Shown here piece by piece: positions 13,950-26,860 of a DNA stretch of 64,000 bases. Every line of letters starts with the position of its first letter. The stretch's first letter is position 1. The translations under genes and the position numbers were made by a program. The DNA lies in assembly GCF_020360975.1 (NCBI RefSeq), contig NW_025408672.1:1178001-1242000 (forward strand), read 5' to 3'. The notes beneath the pieces are model-generated. The model was not told where the DNA came from, made no database searches, and saw only the letters and a list, made by a program, of their open reading frames with translations. This stretch comes from Hirsutella rhossiliensis (lineage: Eukaryota; Ascomycota; Sordariomycetes; Hypocreales; Ophiocordycipitaceae).

Positions 13950-16900
13950 AAAAATAAAATTCTCGCGAAACTAATATATACCTATAGTAGGTGCGTATTA
14001 CGACTAAAATACTAACTAATACTAGGAATTAATTTAGTAGTATTAATTACCCTTAGTAATAATATTACGCTAAGGCTAAGAGGTATATAGATATAGTAGC
14101 GGCCCTTAACGTACCGGGCTTAACTAGAGCGCGTAGCGTAAAGAGATACCGCCCGAATTTATATACCTTAATAAAGCGAGTTAATAAACCTAAAGTAGCG
14201 ATATAATACCTACCTAGGCGCTAAGTAACCCTATAGAAAAAGTAGTATATAATAAACTCGCGGGCTTCGTCCTAAGTATATAGTTTAATAAGGTATAGGT
14301 AGTAGTCGAACGGCTTTCTAAGGTAAAGAGTCGCGTTAGTAGCGCGTCGTTAGCGGTGCTCTATATAGATAAAAGCTTTAAGATAATAATCTAGGAAGTA
14401 ATTAAGAAGGTAGTTAAGAAAGAACTCCGCCTAGGCATAGCTTTAGGCCTAGGGGGCCTAAAGCGAACTTAGGCCGCGATTATAGCTAAGACTAAAGGAC
14501 TAACCTAATATAAAGCCGCGGTAAAGTAGGTCTTATTATACTACGAACGCGAGATTATTATAGTCCTTACTAAGGCACCGCTTAAAATCCTAAGCCGCGA
14601 ATTAGAGGATATAGTAAAGGCGGTAAATATAGCCTTAAAGGCTATATACGCTATAGCAGCGAGGCGCCTTTAAAGCGGAGATATTATAGTTATATTTAAT
14701 ACCTTAGTAAGAGCTTACTAAAAGAACTAAGGCTAGGTTAAGGCTATATTTAAGCTAAAGGCTATAATTACCTACCGCGCGTATATAGTAGTTACTAAGA
14801 ATATCCCTTTAAGGGTAGCGATAGTAAATAGGGAGCGATTACTTTATAAGATTATAAAGGTAAATAAAGTTAAGGTCCTTTAAGCTTAAGCGCTTTACCC
14901 TTAATCTAAGATATCGATAGTAATAACTATACTTTTAAAGGTCGGTAGCTTAAAGGAGGCTAATAAGCTCTATAACCTAGGCCTAGTCCTTAAAGTATAA
15001 ACCTTTTAATATAAACCTTATAATAAGTTAGTTTAACTATAGAGGTATTATAATTACTATAGGTATAGCTATATTGCTAAGCGGTATATATCGATATAAC
15101 TCTATAGCCGATATAAGAGTATAGTATATAATAAAAGGGAGGATAAATATAAGGCTAAGAAGGGTAAAATCCCTTATAACTATATCTTATACTAAGGGGA
15201 CTACTTATTATAGACCTAAACTTACCTTATAGTAAATAAAGCCTAGGAAAAAGTAAGGGAAAACTACCTATAAAGACCTTAATAGTTCGTAAATACTTAG
15301 GTATACGCTAAGTAATAGGTACTACTTACTATCGAAACCTAGAGCGTTTCCGATCTAACCGCGGTCTAGAAGTAAGGACTAGGTAGACCGCGCTAAGATA
15401 AGAGGTCGAGCTCGAGATACCTACTAGCTAGTAGGGCTAGGAAGGCTAAACTAAGTATAAATAATATTTATAGGTATAGTAGATAAAGAAGCGCTAGGAG
15501 ATAGAGCGCTTCCCTCTTTATATAAACGACCCCTTTTACTTTAACCTTACCTATATATAACTAAAAGTATTATTCTAAAATATATAAAAGAGATATAAGC
15601 TAGTATAGCTAGCGCTTTACTACTAGGCCGGCTTTAACTTAATAGTATTATAGGAAGTAAAAGCTATACTAAGAGGCGGGGCCCCGCCCCTTAAAGCAGC
15701 GCCCTATAGCTTAGTTTATAAGAAGGGGAGGTACTTACTATATATATATAAAAGGCTTAGGCTAAGGACGTAGTCGCCTTAGTTTAAACTAAACTAAAGT
15801 AAGGTAGTATTTAAGGATAGTACTAAACTATAAGCGATTTACTTACTACTAAGGTCTATAAGGACTAGAGCGTTATAAGACCTAAGTATAATTAAACTAA
15901 AGTACTTTATAGTAATAATAAAGGACTTTAATATTTATTACCTACTTTAAGATAGATATAATAAAACTATAGATAGCGTAATATAACTTATATAAGAGGT
16001 AATAAGACTATAACTTAAACTTACTACTTTAAGAAAGGAGTATATAAGATTTCTTTATAGCTAAAGGGATAGTACTATTAACCTAGTATAAGTAATACTA
16101 AAGACTAAGATATAGTATACTAGGCCTAACCTAGACCTAACTAAGTTAGACTATATCTCTTAGACTATTATAATATAAATTAATACTTAAGCGTAAGCGC
16201 TTAAACTAGCCTTAAGGTAAAAAGAAGTAAAAGCTAAGCTAGTTAAAGCTAAGACTATATCTTAGCTAGGACTATACTAGCTAATACTTTAGATACTAAA
16301 GGATATCGATTAAGACCTAAACTATATCTTCGCTACCTTAGCGTAGATCGCGATAGCTATAGTTCTATACTAAAGGTAAGTATTACTTAAGGGTAATATA
16401 TAGTTTACCTTAAAGGTAGGAAGGGTAATAAGGGAGGCTAAGAGGGTAAGGAGGAAGTATAAGTAGGAAAGGAGTAAAGTAAACTAAGAAGACCTATATA
16501 AGGCGATAGCGGCTTAGAAGTAGACTATTTATAAGGTAAGGAAAGCTTACTAGCGTAAGTTCTTAAAGGAATTTAGCGCTAATAACGCTAAGCTCTAAAA
16601 TATAGAGAGTTAGGCTAGACTCTATAGTAAGCTACTACTAGAACCGACCTATATCCTACCGCTAATAAAAGAAGGTAAAGACCGATTAATAGAAACCTTT
16701 AAAAGAAAGGCCTAGATATTAATAGCTAAGTTCTTCTTATTAAAGGCCGATATAACCTAAGGGCTACCTTAGCTTATAGCTAAGGTAACCCTTATAGTTA
16801 ACTAATAGATCTAGCTAGCTAATATTATAGCGGCGCTAAGTAAGATAGTAAGCTAGAAAGTAATAGGCTTAGACGGCGTCCCTTTAAGGTTTATTAAGAA

Positions 16901-18705
16901 GTATAAACTAGCCTTAGTTTAGCGACTAGCTATAATCTTTAATACTTATACCTAACTCTTATATTTCCTAAGGCGGTTTTATAGTAGGAATATAGTAGTC
17001 CTTTAAAAGCTAGGTAAGAGGCTAGAAGCTTACTATATAGTAAAGGGATAGAGACTAATTTCCCTCTTACCTATAGTAAGGAAAGTACTTAAGTAAATAC
17101 TAGCTTAGAGGATTATAAGGGTAGTAAAGGTAAATAGTATCCTATTAAATAGATAAATAGGGAATAAAAGGAAGCGCTTTATAAAAGTAGCGATCTTATT
17201 AATAATAGAACTAGTATATATAACCTAAGCCTAGAAGGGTATTATATTATTCTTATAGCTAGATATTAAGAGCGTATTTAATATAGTTAACTATAATAAG
17301 CTTATAAAAGAACTAGAACTTTAAAGATACCTTAAATAGCTTTTAAGCTTAATATAAAGCTTTATAAGTAATAAAAGATCGACCCTTTACTTTAATAAAA
17401 GATCTTTAAAGCTAATATAAGTACTAATAAAAGTCCTTTAACGCTCTCCCTTATCCTTAATCTTATTTCTATACTATATAACCCCTTTATATAAAAGGCT
17501 TAGTATAATATATAGTATTTATACTATTAGCTTTACTAATAATATAAATATAGTTAATATTAAACCTAATAAAGCTACTATAGTAGTACGCTTAAAGGAG
17601 GCTTAAAAGGTATATATAAAGTAAGCGACTAAGGTTATAGTTACTTTTAAACTATTAAAGAGTAAGTTAATATACTTTATATAAAGGAGATAAGTAATAA
17701 TAACGCTAGTTTACCTTAAGGCTAATATAGTAATACTAGTCTAAGAGGCCCGCTTACTAAGGGTATAAGTATACCGGAAATTATAATAAAAGGTATACCT
17801 AAAGTAGCTCTAAGTAAAGATAAAGCGCTAGACTATAGCCCTAACTAGGCTCGCGGCGTCTATATAAAGCTATACCTTACTACGCGCTAAGGAAGTCTAT
17901 AGTAAGGTAATCCGGTCCTTAATCTCCTATACTATAGTTATATTTTATAAGATAATACCTATAAAAGGAAAACTATATAAGATCGCGCGGGACCTAATAT
18001 AAGACTAGTTAACCTACCTTTAAGTAGTAATAAGTATATACCGCGTAACCTTAGTTTACTAAGTTAAAGTAGAGGTATAGGTGCCCTTAATCGACTTTTA
18101 CTTAAACTAAAGAATAATAAATACCCTTTAAAGGTTAAAGGACTTAGGGCTCTTAAGCTAAATTTAACGCGCGTTTAACGCGGTCGCGGGTATACTTAAA
18201 AGGAGGCGATGCTAGAAAGAGGGTAGGCCCCCGGCCGCGCTACTACTTAGTAAGCCCCCTTTCGTAGAGGAGATAAAGGGGGTCTAGAGCTAGATAGGAT
18301 TAAACGACCTTCTAAATAAAGCTAAGTCGCTTAAAAGGCTAAATAAGGAATAGGCCGCTTAATAAAACGCTAAGGAGGACGTAATTTAATAATACTAAAC
18401 TACCTTTTACCCTATTAACTTCCCGCCTTAGTTTAATAAGGTAATAATACTAAACTATTATAAGGGCCTCCTTAAGTATATTAGTATAGTAATTACCTAG
18501 ATATATATAAGAAAGATTAAGCTTAACGACTTCCTCTTTAACTAATAGGTCCTTAGTATAGTCTTACTAATATATACCTATAAATAAAAAAGGGATACTA
18601 TTTACTATATAATAATCGACTATTTATTAATAGTAAAGGTAAAAGAATCCCTTTTAATATAGGCCTAAGATATAGGTAATATAAGAGTAGGCCTTTAAAG
18701 GAAAA
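13950..18705 (+). mobile_element. Tad1-like LINE (non-LTR retrotransposon), RIP-degraded
   Basis: On the plus strand a degraded ORF1 ends near 15,040-15,130 with two gag-like zinc knuckles in which Cys codons now read Tyr (TGY to TAY), as RIP would do. ORF2 follows. An endonuclease block near 15,920 reads D-F-N-I-Y-Y-L-L, close to the D-F-N-x-H-H-P-x-W motif of AP endonucleases. RT blocks are R-L-I-S-L-L-P-I-V-R-K-V-L (about 17,045), L-D-I-K-S-V-F-N-I-V (about 17,255) and S-P-L-S-P-I-L-F-L-Y-Y (about 17,445). An A-rich run near 18,692-18,700 may be the tail. Both ends are approximate. Confidence 0.75.
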
Positions 18706-21240
18706 AAAAATTTGCGCCGCTAATATAATAGTTCCTTCGCTTAAGTAGGCTTTATTAGTTCGATCTAGCTTAGAGGCTATATATAGATATAATAGATAGT
18801 AGCCCTAGGGTCGCGCTAGAGATAGAGCGGCCCTAACTAAGACTACCTTAGCTAACTACTTACCTTATTAAGGCGACCTAAGAAAGGGAGAGAACTTATA
18901 ATAATAAGACTATAGTATTAACCGAACTAGACTTAAACTAAGTATAAACCTTACTACTTAAACTATAGACTAAATAAAACTAAGGAGACCTAACTAAGCC
19001 GGCCTTAATAGCTATAAAATAAAACCTACTATTAAAAGACTATAACTAAATAAGACTTAACCTAAAACTAAACTAAGATAGTGCCGATAACTAGCCCCTT
19101 AAACTATAACTTTAGCCTAACTTATTAATAGTAATATTTACCTTATTATTATAGCGGGAATAATAAGACCCCTTTAAGGTAGTACGTAGAGTATAAGAGG
19201 GAGTAACCTAGGACTTACGAGGAGTATAGGGACTACTACTACTATAAGTAGCCTAGTAACGGCTAGCTAGACCTAACCTTAAACTTAAACTAAAGCTAGT
19301 TTAGATAGCTAGCTTATAAGATAAAGTAACGACTAAGAACTATATTAAGGTAAGACCTATACTAGTAGTAGCGCGGAGGCAATCGCTATAGCCTATATTA
19401 TAACTATAAATCTAATTAAGGTTAAGACTAATAATAATCTTAGCTAAGACCGAACTATAATAACTATAAAGACGCTATTAAATAAAGTTAGGAGCGTTAG
19501 TAAGGTTAGTAAGCGACGCGAGGTAAAGACGTTTTAAGGTAGGCTTAGAGATAAGAGAACTACCGGGCTATAGTTTAGTATTAAAGCTAATAGAGGGGGA
19601 TATAGTAGGATCCTAAACTAACTTTAAAACGACCGTAGGTATAGAAATAGCAGTAGACCCCTTAGCCCTAGCCTTAGATAAAGCCTTAAATATAATAGTT
19701 ACTTTACCTTTACCCTTACTCTTCCCCTTACTAAAAGAGGCTAGACCGGGCCCTATATAATTATTATTATTATTCTTACTATTATAGTTATTACTAGCGA
19801 TAGGATAGAAATAATTAGCGAGATTATTAACCGCTATAAGAGTCTTTTAAGTAACCGAGAGCGACTTAGGCCCGACCTAAGCTAAGGCCTTAATAGTATC
19901 GCTAAACTTACCTAAGTACTTCTCTAAGGACTTATATATATAGCGGGTTTTATCTATAAAATAAGTAAAAGCTAAGGCGAGTATCTTAATATTCTTAGCG
20001 ACTATAGCTAAACTAAGGGCAAACTTACTTAACGCGCCCTTACCCTTAGCGGTAGGGGCCTTTTAACTAAGGTAAATATAAGTTTTTAAAGTAACGCGGT
20101 AAAGGCGCTCTTATACTAAACCCTTAATAAAGAAAAAGCAGTTAACTTTAAACTAAGCTTAGTAAAGGGCGCGTATAGCCTTCTTACTCTTAAAGGTAAT
20201 CTAAATATAGATTAGTACTAAACTTAAGCTATACTATAGTAAGACGGGGTTACTTACTTAGTAATAAGATTAGTTAAAGTTAGCGTAAGTAATATATACT
20301 TTAGCCTTTATAGTTAGTAAAGTTAGCGAAAAGCATTAAAAGTAAGATTAACCTAAGATAGAACTAAGACTAATACTTATAAGACTAGTTTTAATAGCCG
20401 GTAAAAGACTTATAGGTAAGCTTATTAGTAAGGCGCTTAATATATATAAAATATAAGATAGAGCGCTTTAAACCCGCTATAGTAGTAACTTTCTTATAAA
20501 AAAGGGGCTTAGAAGGAAGCAAGCTACTATTACCTAAGTCGGCTTCTTAGTTAGATATTATAAAGCGATAGTAAATAAGTTAAATATAATACTAAAGAGA
20601 CCTAGGAATATAGAAATAAGGTAAGTAAGAAATTAAAGCCTATAAAAGAGAAAATAGATAGAGAGGTAAGAGGAGGTAAAAACGAAACTAAGGGGGAAGG
20701 GTAGGTATATATATATATAAGCTAGGCGCGCGTAATTAATAACTACGTAATAGACGGTAAATATAGACCGCTATACCTTTAATTAAGAAGTCGCGCGGCT
20801 AGATAGGAACCGATTTTCGATTAATAGAGCCGGCCGACCGAATTTTAATTAGCCGGCCTTACCTAGGAGTAACCTATACTAGCGCCTAGCCCGGTAACCG
20901 GATATTACCTACCCTACTAACTAATAGACCGATAGGCCGACGTAGCTATAGCTACGCGGTAGTAACGCGGGAGCCGTAGGGGATAAAGGCGCCCGTAAGT
21001 TAAGCCCTTAAAGAGAGACTACTACCTATAACCTTAGGCCTAGGCTAGCGAGCCCGGGCCGCGGCCGCTTAGGATAAAAGCGGCTATAGCCTAAGAGGGC
21101 CTACGCTAAAAAGTAAACGCGCGGGAGAAGCCCGCGGTAGCCGGCGTAAATTTCTTATATACTACTACTAAGACCTTATTTAAGGTAGACTTATACTAAA
21201 AAAAGGGAGGGTTTTTCCTTAAGTACTTTAGTTTTTCCCT
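18706..21240. other. RIP-degraded repeat DNA, not classified
   Basis: Moderately GC-rich, CpA/TpG-depleted and without intact frames. It follows the A-run of the LINE. I saw no reverse-transcriptase or transposase motif. A low-complexity AT run lies near 20,708-20,720. Confidence 0.4.
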
Positions 21241-23035
21241 CCTATTTAATATCGAAGTTCTAGATACCTCTAGCTAGGTCCTTAGTATAATCTTAATAAT
21301 AATAATAATAATAATAATATTAAGAAGATATTCCTATAGCTTATAAATAACGTTAGCTAAGGGAAAGATATAATACTCTTAGAATCTTAAAACTTACTAA
21401 AGATAATTTATAAGTATCTTTTTTACTCTTATATTAAAATTACTAATATTTATAATACTAGTAATAACTAGTAAAGTATATTAATAATAGTAATTAATAA
21501 TATAAAGAAAAAGCTTACTAAGTATATTAACTACTTTTAAGAGGAAAAGGAAGTATATATAATTACTACCTTACTTACGCCTTTATTAAGTATTAGTAAG
21601 CTTAATATTTATTAAGTAAGATTACCTATTTTACTAAAGAAAGAGACCGAAGCTAATCTACTTAGTTCTAAGTAAGTATAAAGGACTTAAAAAGATATAT
21701 TTATTTCCTATTACTAATAACGATTCTTATAGTTATTAGTATAATCCTTTAATACTAATATTACTCTTAACTCTTATAAAGATTAGCTTACTTAGTTTCT
21801 TAGTTTAATAAAGGTAAATAGTATAATAATTTATAGTAATTATTTATACTAATTATATATTAAGGGACTTTATAAGGTAATAAAGGTATTTTAGTTTATA
21901 AGGCTTTTTTTAAAGAAAGTAAGTTTTTATTTAATTATATTAATATATAAGTAATATACTAATCTTAGCTAAAGAGGTTACTATTTTAAGATATATATAG
22001 CTTTTAGCGCTATATATTTTAGTATAAAAGGTATAAGAATATTTATATTATAGTATAAGAATTTCTAGTAATATAACTAAGTAGCGTACCGCTTAAGCGC
22101 GCTTAGAGTATTTACTAGTAGATTAATATATATTAGCGATCTAGGATAAAACTCTTAAACTTAGAGGTAAGATTTACGCTATTAATCCTATAGTCTCGAT
22201 TTAATATATAAGATAGTATCCTTTTTTAAGATATAAAGATTAATAATAGTATTAACCCTATAAAGGAGTATAAAGATCGGCTATATAAGCTTAAAGTAGC
22301 TTTAAAGATATCTTATACTCTTAGAAATAGGAATCCTTTTAATAGAATTCGTCTTAATAAAGAGGCTATAATATTATATAAAGAAGATTAAGATTAAAGT
22401 AAGAGATTTTATACTTACTTATAGCCTATAGGTATTATCTAATAAAAGCTTTTTATAGACTCTCTTTAAATATAAATATAAAGCTAGTAAGGGGGAGATA
22501 AGTATCGCGATATAATTAATATTACTTTACTAAGTAATAAAGAGTTAAAGAAAGTAGAGGAGTTAGAGGAAGTAAAGGAGTTAAAGGAAGTAAAGGAGAT
22601 AGAGGAAAGTAACTCTTATCGGGAAGAATAAGTTTAAAGCTATAAGAAAAAGCGAAAAGGCCGTATAGTAATAGAGGCAATAGTCGCCTCCTCTATAAAG
22701 AGAACTAGATATAGGGAGAATATTCGACCGCGATAATAGGACTTTAAATATTAAAAGGATAGTTAAGGTAAAGGATAAATAATATCTATAGGATCTTATC
22801 CTTTAATTTAATACTACTTTTAGCTATATAGCCTATATATATTTTATAGGTACCTCGTATTAGGATAAGTATAAACGATTAGTATAATAAAACTAAATAG
22901 GTAATACCTATAGGTAGCCCGAATATACCTATATATATTTTTAGGTACCTATTTTAAATTTACCTACCTACTAAGTATTTATAGTGGCCCTAAAATAGCC
23001 CGTGGGTAGGTATAGGTAGCCTATAAGCAAATACC
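21241..23035 (+). other. AT-rich RIP-degraded repeat (perhaps a Copia fragment) up to the island border
   Basis: A trinucleotide run (AAT)n lies at 21,294-21,321. Near 22,620-22,740 the plus strand reads basic residues of the type seen between integrase and RT of Copia elements (R-Y-R-E-N-I-R-P-R), which is weak evidence. From 22,835 to 23,055 the sequence repeatedly contains TAGGTA/TACCTA words. CA and TG become common again at about 23,025-23,060, which marks the border of the gene island. Confidence 0.35.
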
Positions 23036-23377
23036 CATAGGTATTTTTAAGTCTAGCCGCTCCTATGTTCCCGGAAACTGCGTCTGAACCACGATACCTG
23101 GTTTAACCGCCGGAATGCATCAATCCCTGGACGGTACAGCTCCAAGCCAAGGTCATTATGTCGGCGACCCGCAGCCAACGGCGGCTACTCCGCCGATGCG
23201 ACTCGATGCTACGGTCCTCTGGCCTCTGCACTCTTGAGCTGGCTTGCAGGCTGCGGCGGTTAGGTTATCTAACCACATTTAGCCCAGGGTGGGTTAATAG
23301 TTGTTCCACTAATTGTGGCACTTCTAGTGGCCACTCTGGCACTGACGCCTCTCGAGGCCACCCGCGTCATGTGCTTG

Positions 23378-23386
23378 GATAAAAGG
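23378..23386 (+). promoter_or_regulatory. possible TATA element of the kinase gene
   Basis: GATAAAAGG lies about 130 bp upstream of the chosen ATG, a usual distance for a fungal TATA-like element plus leader. No other support. Confidence 0.25.
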
Positions 23387-23511
23387 TGGGGCATAATCTG
23401 AAGCTCTCTGCAGCCTCATGCACCCCTTTCTTCCAGCAGAAGCTTCATCAATTATGCGACCTTCCTTGGTCGCTCTTCTTCGCGGAAACCGTGATTCTGC
23501 CTCAAGCCAAC

Positions 23512-24975
23512 ATGAAGTCCATATTCAAGCCGATGAGAAACCCACTGCGGCGGGCTCCGATGGTCCCCCTCCAGTTTCCACCAAGCGGGTTTGAGATCAT
23601 CAGTGATTCCGTCAAACTGGAAGAAGAGCACTTTGACGAGTTCAAGTCTGGACAGTACTACCCAGTAAAAATAGGGGACGTCTACGCCTCGAAATACCAG
23701 GTACTAGGCAAATTGGGCTTCGGGACGACATCCACAGTATGGCTGGCCCGCAACCTCCAGTATGTTAGATGCGCCGGGCGTTATGGCCGGGCTCACACGC
23801 GGGGGCAATCTTGCATCTAACACGTTGCAAACAGAGATCGCAAATATGTTGCCTTGAAAGTTTTTACACGGGGCGTGGATCGCGATGAGTCCGGGATCTA
23901 TCAACGTCTCGGCACAGCCAACTCTTCGCATCCTGGCTATCGGCACGTTCGAACGGCCTTGGACACGCTGGAGCTTCAACGCGAGGGCGGGCATCACTAT
24001 TGTCTTGTACACCAACCAATGTGGGATGGCTGGAAGGACATGCTGCGTCGAAATCCTTCCGGGCGATTCACCGAGGAACTGTTAAAAGCAGGGTTGGCTC
24101 AGCTCTTTCTTGCTCTGGACTATCTGCATACCGAATGCCATCTCGTCCACACAGGTATACCAGACTCATGACTCAGAGACCTCAAGCTATGTACTGACCC
24201 AATTTGCTTCCCAAGACCTCAAAGCCGACAACATCTTGCAGGAGCTCGTGGACCGGTCGGTGCTAGAGGCTTTTGTTCAGGCCGAACTCGCCACCCCGTC
24301 ACCTAGGAAACTCGCTCACGGCGCCCCGGTATACTCCTCTAGACGGTTCGGCCTCCCTGAAGAGTTTGGCGACGTCGTTCTCGGCGACTTCGGCGCGGCG
24401 GTTCGGGGCGACGAGAAGAGGAACCACGACGCGCAGCCCGACGTGTACAGATCGCCCGAGGTCATGCTGATGACGGAATGGAGCTACCCCGTGGACATAT
24501 GGAACGTGGGCGTCATGGTGCGTCTGCTTGTCGGCTTCTGCTGCCTAGACTATTCCGTTGCTGACTCCTCGGCAGATTTGGGATCTCTTCGAGGGGAGAC
24601 ATCTCTTCTACGGCAACGACCCGGATGGAAGGCCGTATACCACCCGCGCGCACCTCGCCGAGGTGATCGGCATGTTGGGGCCTCCGCCGCTGGATCTTAT
24701 CCGAAAGGGAAGGCGGAGCAAGGAGTTCTTCACAGAAGATGGTACGGATCCCCAGCCCGAGCCATTCGTACTCAGGGTCGCTCTAACGGTTATTAGGCGA
24801 ATGGAAAGCTGATGTCCCGGTGCCGCAGGGCACAAGGCTGGAAGATGCGGTCACGTCGCTCGAAGGCAACCAGAAGGACATGTTTCTGGCGTTCGTGAGG
24901 GGGATGCTTCAGTGGCGGCCCGAGGACAGGAAAACGGCGGCACAGCTGGCCGACGACCCCTGGCTTCGCAGTTGA
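23512..24975 (+). CDS. SRPK-like serine/threonine protein kinase, five exons
   Basis: Exons 23,512-23,759, 23,835-24,154, 24,216-24,517, 24,576-24,741 and 24,797-24,975 join in frame to 404 residues. All introns (75, 61, 58, 55 nt) are GT-AG; the first donor is GTATGT, and branch-like CTAAC or CTGAC precedes the acceptors. The kinase domain looks complete: Gly-rich loop L-G-F-G-T-T-S-T-V-W (68-77), Lys91 in V-A-L-K, catalytic loop H-T-D190-L-K-A-D-N, D247-F-G, S-P-E, then D-I-W-N-V-G-V-M. H-T-D in place of H-R-D and the K-I-G-D-V-Y lead-in are typical of fungal SR-protein kinase (SRPK) relatives, which phosphorylate Arg/Ser-rich splicing factors. Many fungi carry large accessory sets of them, so the substrate is unknown. 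The start is the first ATG in the frame; the frame is open further upstream to a GTG at 23,386 but lacks another ATG. The gene begins about 450 bp from RIPed DNA yet shows no stop. Confidence 0.9.
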
Positions 24976-25693
24976 AGCCGTCGGACAAGTACTGGTCCTT
25001 GAATTGGCGTGGCGTTGGCAACTCTGGGAACGGAAGAGGCGGCCAGGCCATTTGGTAGCATCCATTGTCTTGCCGTGTAGGCATGTCGGCTTGTGCTCCA
25101 AAGGGAAAATACCCTCATGTAGAGTAGACTGTCTAGGTACCATGCGGGCGCCGTAAAGCCCCTGGCCCTCTCTTCCACTGTAGGATGTTGGCGGCCGTCA
25201 TCTGTGCGGGAGCCAGTGGCCTACTGTATTTGTGGTTAGTACTTAGGCTTCCCCTCTCTAGGTACAATCTCGGCCCCTGTAATTGAAGCCCTTTGTTCGC
25301 CCCAAAGAACGAGCTACCTCGGGGCTTGTACCTGACCGGCGTCAAGAAGTGGCGCAATACTTGCTCTCAAGTACTCCATACCGGCACCGTAACCACTATT
25401 AGCGCCCGGCCCCGTCCAAGCACCGACGCGTAAAGCTGTCCGGCGCGTCTCTCCCGCGACCTGACGCCCCAGCCACAGCCACTCACTCGCCTGCCAGCAG
25501 TGACCTTCGGATAACTTCCCTCTTCCTCTGTCAGCCCATCCATTGTCAGCGTCCCATTGTCGTTCTTTACCGCCGCGTCAACATTATAATCGTCCCCGAA
25601 ATCGTCACCCTCATCTACTCTCCCCATCCTTTTCGGCAGGCACAGCAATCGACATCAATTGGCCCCCCTCTTCGTCGTCCTCGACCGCCCACC
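24976..25693. other. intergenic, with pyrimidine-rich leader of the next gene
   Basis: No gene seen. The last 200 bp are rich in C and T, as in fungal 5' leaders. One arm of a 16-bp inverted pair lies at 25,119-25,134. Confidence 0.5.
25119..25134 (+). repeat. 16-bp inverted repeat, left arm
   Basis: GTAGAGTAGACTGTCT; its exact reverse complement is at 28,233-28,248. The pair brackets the zinc-protein and MPDU1 genes. It may be chance. Confidence 0.5.
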
Positions 25694-26359
25694 ATGCTCA
25701 AACGAAAGCGCTCTGCCTCGGAGCTCGCCTCTTCCCCCGACCACAACCAGATCATCAACGTCCCTCCACATGCCTCGTACAATGCGCCGGCCCCGCATCT
25801 CCCCAGCCGCACTCTCAAGCGCTTCCGCGACGGCAGGCCGTCAGACGATCAAGTCCATCGTAAGTTTGACGAACGGCGCGCCCATCACCGCCAGGCCCAA
25901 AACTCATGCCTGTCCGCAGAGCACACCCTCGGTCTCCTCTACTCTGCTCAACGGCGGCACCAACACGATCCTTCGCCGGCCCCGCAGCCATCTCTCACCC
26001 CGGACCCGTCCTCTACCCTCCGCGACCAGCAAACTCTGCACCGCTTCTGGACCATCCACTCGGCGCCCACCTCGGCCGGATCCTCTCCGGCTTCCGATAG
26101 ACCGTTGCCCGTCGAGGCCCCGTCGAGCTGCCAGGACTGCGGAGCCGGTCTGAGGGAGGAGGGCGGCGGCGACTTCATGGACCTCGACGACTTCCCCTTC
26201 CATGGCGCCAACACCGCTTGCCGCGCCTGTGGGAAGCACGTCTGCTTCAGCTGCTCTGTCAGCAATCTCGGCGAGGACAAGCGGTGCCTGCAGTGCGCGG
26301 GAAAAAGAGTCTGGATCGGCGGCATTGGCTGGGCCAATAACGGAGTCTCGGTTTGCTGA
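25694..26359 (+). CDS. conserved-looking small protein with eight-cysteine zinc-binding C-terminus
   Basis: ATG in CACCATG context. A strong donor GTAAGT (25,860) and a CAG acceptor (ending 25,919) define a 60-nt intron. Splicing gives 201 residues and the smooth reading V-H-Q-H-T-L-G-L-L-Y; because 60 is a multiple of three, retention would also stay open (221 residues). The N-terminus is basic (MLKRKRSASEL), perhaps a nuclear-localisation signal; the middle is Pro/Ser/His-rich. The C-terminal third has four CxxC pairs: C126/C129, C156/C159, C164/C167 and C178/C181, followed by V-W-I-G-G-I-G-W. The spacing would suit two zinc ions in a cross-brace or treble-clef fold. I do not recognise a named family. 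It is convergent with the MPDU1 gene, 501 bp apart. Confidence 0.75.
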   Translation: MLKRKRSASELASSPDHNQIINVPPHASYNAPAPHLPSRTLKRFRDGRPSDDQVHRKFDERRAHHRQAQNSCLSAEHTLGLLYSAQRRHQHDPSPAPQPSLTPDPSSTLRDQQTLHRFWTIHSAPTSAGSSPASDRPLPVEAPSSCQDCGAGLREEGGGDFMDLDDFPFHGANTACRACGKHVCFSCSVSNLGEDKRCLQCAGKRVWIGGIGWANNGVSVC

Positions 26360-26860
26360 ACGGCCATGACGGCGATTGATCGTGGGACCGTGGAATTCGA
26401 GCGTTTGTTGTTTGGGATTGGTGTTTTGGCGAGGAGAATCATTGGGTCGCAATACCGAAATTCAATGCGTAATAATTGTACTTCTCACGGCTACTTCACG
26501 AGTACAGCATTTTCTAGGTATCCTGCGTTGCAAGAAACACGCCAGAGACCAGCGATATAGCAGTTGGTTGACCATTGAACACTGATGTAACAATACTTGG
26601 CGTCTTTCATTGCTCCTCGAGTCATTATTTACTCTTGCCCATCTCATGTGGAGACGTAATGGTGGACATCCAGCTCGGGCAGTCTTATTCTGGACGGCGA
26701 GGTGCCAATACGAGCATCGAGGCAAAGGGCGGACGGCACAATGCATCAGCCTTAACGACAGCTTGCACAATCAGGGTTGAACAATATTCCATCGTGTAGA
26801 CGAGGAGAGTATACAAGGGCAACCCCATCATCAAGCGCCAATGACAAGAAAGACAGGCCC
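26360..26860. other. convergent intergenic region
   Basis: Lies between two genes that end towards each other and must hold both 3' ends. No gene or repeat seen. Confidence 0.5.

Noticed and set aside
25904..26452. minus-strand frames of 164-182 codons
   Set aside because: Shadows of the zinc-binding protein gene in GC-rich DNA.
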